Shown here: positions 62,096 through 64,000 of the stretch, piece after piece
Numbering within the stretch: position 1 is the first letter of the stretch
How the letters are laid out: each line of letters begins with the position of its first letter
Assembly: GCF_040371945.1 (NCBI RefSeq)
Contig: NZ_BAABWS010000001.1
Coordinates: 1,550,001-1,614,000 of the forward strand
Direction: 5' to 3'
DNA from: Litorivita sp040371945
Lineage (GTDB): Bacteria > Pseudomonadota > Alphaproteobacteria > Rhodobacterales > Rhodobacteraceae
DNA length: 64,000 nucleotides
Notes under the pieces: generated by a model
Told to the model about the DNA's origin: nothing
Databases searched by the model: none
Seen by the model: only the letters and a program-made list of their open reading frames with translations
Program-made: the position numbers and the translations under genes

Positions 62096-63180
62096 GCGGC
62101 GCGGTGATCGGCCAAAGTGACCGCTTCGAAATGTTTGAGAACCGGATAGGAGGCGCGCGCATGTTCGGGCAATTCGCAGCGCGCGGCATTGCAAAGCACG
62201 CTGGCCGCCAAACCCTTTGCATCGCGCCGGATGCGCCCGACATATAGGCTCTCGACCGCGCAGCCCGCCGCCAGAACCGCCTCGTGTTTGGGCAAGACCA
62301 CCTGCACATAGCTGATCAGCGCCTCGGCCTCGCAACGGGTGGCCGAGACGCCGTTGATCATATGACCGGCAGGCACCAAGGCCGCTTCGGTGCCAAACAG
62401 ATATTCCACCTCCGAGCCGGTGATCATGAGCCGCTGTTCGGGCGCGACGATGATGTCTTGCTGCAATCCGAAATAGGGCGCGCGCAACCGCACGGGTGCG
62501 AAACTGCCGCGTGCGGGCACGGTGCGGCGCACCGCATGCAGCACCGGCACCAGATCCCCGCAAGGCGTATAGACCAGATCGCCGCGCTTGAGCGTGCTGG
62601 CGGCGCGGTAGCCGCCCTGCGCCGCGATCGGCGTGTTCAGACTCAGGCTGGGCATCAAACCAACCGGTTCGATCCGGTCGGACAGCGCGACGAAAATCAC
62701 ATCCGCATCCATGCTGCGCCGCAACGGATCACGCAGGATTTCGCGCAGGTCCTCCATCATCATCGGCGGCGGCGCTTTGATATCGAGGGTGACAAAGGAC
62801 GGGCCTTCGGGCCGCTCGACCGTCAGACGGCCCCAGCCTTGCGGGTGGTTCCAACTATAGGTGATGCGCAACACATCGGTGCGCCCCGCCCCGTCGTGAT
62901 GCAAAACCCCATGCGCAATCACATCGCCCAGCGAACTGACCACCGCCAGCCCGCCGCCGGGCAGCGAATGGAGCGAGAAGCCGCTGCGCCACGGGTGGCT
63001 ACGCCGGTGTGACAGCAAGGACTGCGGGCGCCCGTCCGGCGAAAGCCGCGTCTCAAGCAGCAAGGTGCCGCAGGGCATTTGATTGGTTTTGGTATCACAG
63101 GGGCGGCGCGCGGATGCCGTGCCCAATCCCTCAAGGCAAAACAGGCTGCCGTTTTCATCGGACAGGCCGATCCACCCCAT
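62092..63180 (-). CDS. Degenerate Hint-domain protein (catalytic residues replaced)
   Basis: 362 residues. N-terminal ~185 residues of unknown fold; the C-terminal Hint-like half aligns with its neighbour at 63182: SLSLNTPIAAQGG... TLKRGDLVY (residues ~215-240), GSFAPVRLRAPYFGLQQDIIVAPEQRLMITG, and a C-terminal VESLYVGRI. The Hint nucleophile Cys is replaced by Ser and the block B His (LLSPLHRV in the neighbour) by Gln (IVAPEQRL). It would not be expected to self-process. The ATG at 63180 follows the neighbour's TGA by one base, so it is coupled to it. It overlaps the DUF1028 gene by four bases at the 3' ends. Confidence 0.8.
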   Translation of the reverse strand: MGWIGLSDENGSLFCLEGLGTASARRPCDTKTNQMPCGTLLLETRLSPDGRPQSLLSHRRSHPWRSGFSLHSLPGGGLAVVSSLGDVIAHGVLHHDGAGRTDVLRITYSWNHPQGWGRLTVERPEGPSFVTLDIKAPPPMMMEDLREILRDPLRRSMDADVIFVALSDRIEPVGLMPSLSLNTPIAAQGGYRAASTLKRGDLVYTPCGDLVPVLHAVRRTVPARGSFAPVRLRAPYFGLQQDIIVAPEQRLMITGSEVEYLFGTEAALVPAGHMINGVSATRCEAEALISYVQVVLPKHEAVLAAGCAVESLYVGRIRRDAKGLAASVLCNAARCELPEHARASYPVLKHFEAVTLADHRAA

Positions 63181-63181
63181 A

Positions 63182-64000
63182 TCAGGCCGCCGTCCGTTGA
63201 CCGAACAAAAGCCGCGCCTCGAATCCGCGCAAAAGCCGCCGCGCGGCGGGGCTGTATCCTGCACCGGTTTCGGGGTCGATCTCGGGGAATATGGTGCAAA
63301 TCTCGCGCACGATCTCGGCCTCGAAGCTTTTGGCCGTCTGCGGACCAGGCAGGAAGCTTTCAGTCTCCAGCCCCGCAGAATAAACCACCTGATGGCGATC
63401 AAACAGCAGGTGGACATACTCCACCTCGCCGCCCTCGACGCGGCGCACCGAGCAATCGTTGATCAAATCCTTTGCTGCCACCAGAACCTCGGCCTCGCCG
63501 AACATCAACTCGGCCAGATGATCGCGGATCAGCACACGGTGCAGCGGCGACAAAAGCAATTCATCATGGCGTCCAAAGGTATCGGCCTCGATGCGGACCG
63601 GCGCAAAATCGCCCTTGGCGGCAACGCGGCGCTGGCCAATCCACCGCAGGGGCTGCGCGCCGTCGTCTTTGGTCATCACCAGATCGCCCGCGACAAGGCT
63701 TTCCACCGGCACCTCCCCGTCGGGGGTGCGGATCATCGTGCCCGCCACGAAACAGGGGATCGAGCTGACGGTGACAAAGCCGACATCGGTTTGCCCGCTC
63801 TGGTTCTGGATCGTGTAGGTAAAGCTGACGTCCTCGACGTCTTCATCGGCCACAACGGTCAAGGTGCCGCGCGTATTAAGGAACACCTGCTGGCCGGTTT
63901 TGAGCGTCACAACCTGCCCAGGATAGACGTCAACACCGTTGATCTGGGTGATCATAAGCTGGCCGCCAGCGACATCGAAATCATTGGCCAGAACATCAAT
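63182..64000 (-). CDS. VCBS/cadherin-like repeat protein with C-terminal Hint domain (cut by window edge)
   Basis: The visible part begins within a tandem-repeat type sequence IDVLANDFDVAGGQLMITQING typical of VCBS/Ig-like adhesin repeats, continues into a beta-rich segment (GTLTVVADEDVEDVSFTYTI), then a Hint domain: IPCFVAGTMIRTPDGEVPVESLVAGD with the nucleophile Cys, and block B LLSPLHRVLI with the conserved His. The C-terminal tail is acidic. The start lies beyond the window; an internal ATG at 63955 is not the start because the repeat frame continues upstream. Probably a large secreted surface protein. Confidence 0.8.
   Translation of the reverse strand: MDVLANDFDVAGGQLMITQINGVDVYPGQVVTLKTGQQVFLNTRGTLTVVADEDVEDVSFTYTIQNQSGQTDVGFVTVSSIPCFVAGTMIRTPDGEVPVESLVAGDLVMTKDDGAQPLRWIGQRRVAAKGDFAPVRIEADTFGRHDELLLSPLHRVLIRDHLAELMFGEAEVLVAAKDLINDCSVRRVEGGEVEYVHLLFDRHQVVYSAGLETESFLPGPQTAKSFEAEIVREICTIFPEIDPETGAGYSPAARRLLRGFEARLLFGQRTAA

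Overview
The window reads as chromosomal DNA of a GC-rich alphaproteobacterium, most likely of the Rhodobacteraceae (roseobacter group). This rests on gene content and order: flagellar genes of alphaproteobacterial type, a KDO/Lpt block, a long-form Hpf next to ptsN without rpoN, RTX and Hint-domain proteins, NodH-like sulfotransferases, and an alphaproteobacterial RpoH-type promoter at dnaK. No phage, insertion sequence, rRNA, tRNA or CRISPR was recognised.

Left part (1-7.5 kb): the 5' end of a flagellin gene, FlgN-like and FlgJ-like genes on the minus strand, and divergent fliK and flgD. An APH-fold phosphotransferase and a GT2 glycosyltransferase follow. 6.6-18.5 kb is a cell-surface region. 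It holds a capsule-type ABC exporter (permease, KpsE-like polysaccharide co-polymerase with a long Gly/Gln-rich extension, KpsT-like ATPase), two very large secreted RTX proteins (a beta-propeller/RTX protein and a subtilase/P-domain/RTX protein) placed tail to tail, and glf, which makes UDP-galactofuranose.

18.5-34.4 kb is mostly housekeeping: trhO, the NAD-salvage pair pncA and pncB, arfB, a YhhQ-type queuosine-precursor transporter, mepA, an UMF1 transporter, a thioesterase, yggT, recQ, yaaA, a cytoplasmic hybrid histidine kinase and radC. Two spots here hold small elements: a candidate structured RNA locus near 19.7 kb and an 18-codon ORF with a perfect Shine-Dalgarno and its own terminator near 23.3 kb. 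34.5-37.9 kb is dnaK-dnaJ with a heat-shock promoter.

38.7-50.1 kb is a second glycan locus: a second exporter permease without an ATPase, cysQ (PAP clearance, fitting the sulfotransferase), kdsB, galU, galE, four glycosyltransferases including a GT14 Core-2/I-branching enzyme with a long C-terminal domain, and a two-lobed sulfotransferase. 50.1-55.0 kb is one minus-strand run, rnd-kdsD-lptC-lptA-lptB-hpf-ptsN, linking KDO synthesis and LPS transport to ribosome hibernation. 55.1-62.1 kb is a peptide-type ABC importer with a permease-ATPase fusion, a FadR-type regulator, and a divergent DUF1028 gene behind two palindromes. The right end has two adjacent Hint-domain genes, the second with its catalytic residues replaced, the first running off the window.

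Taken together the window is dominated by cell-surface construction (flagellum, capsule, LPS, a probably sulfated glycan, secreted Ca-binding proteins) around a conserved housekeeping core.
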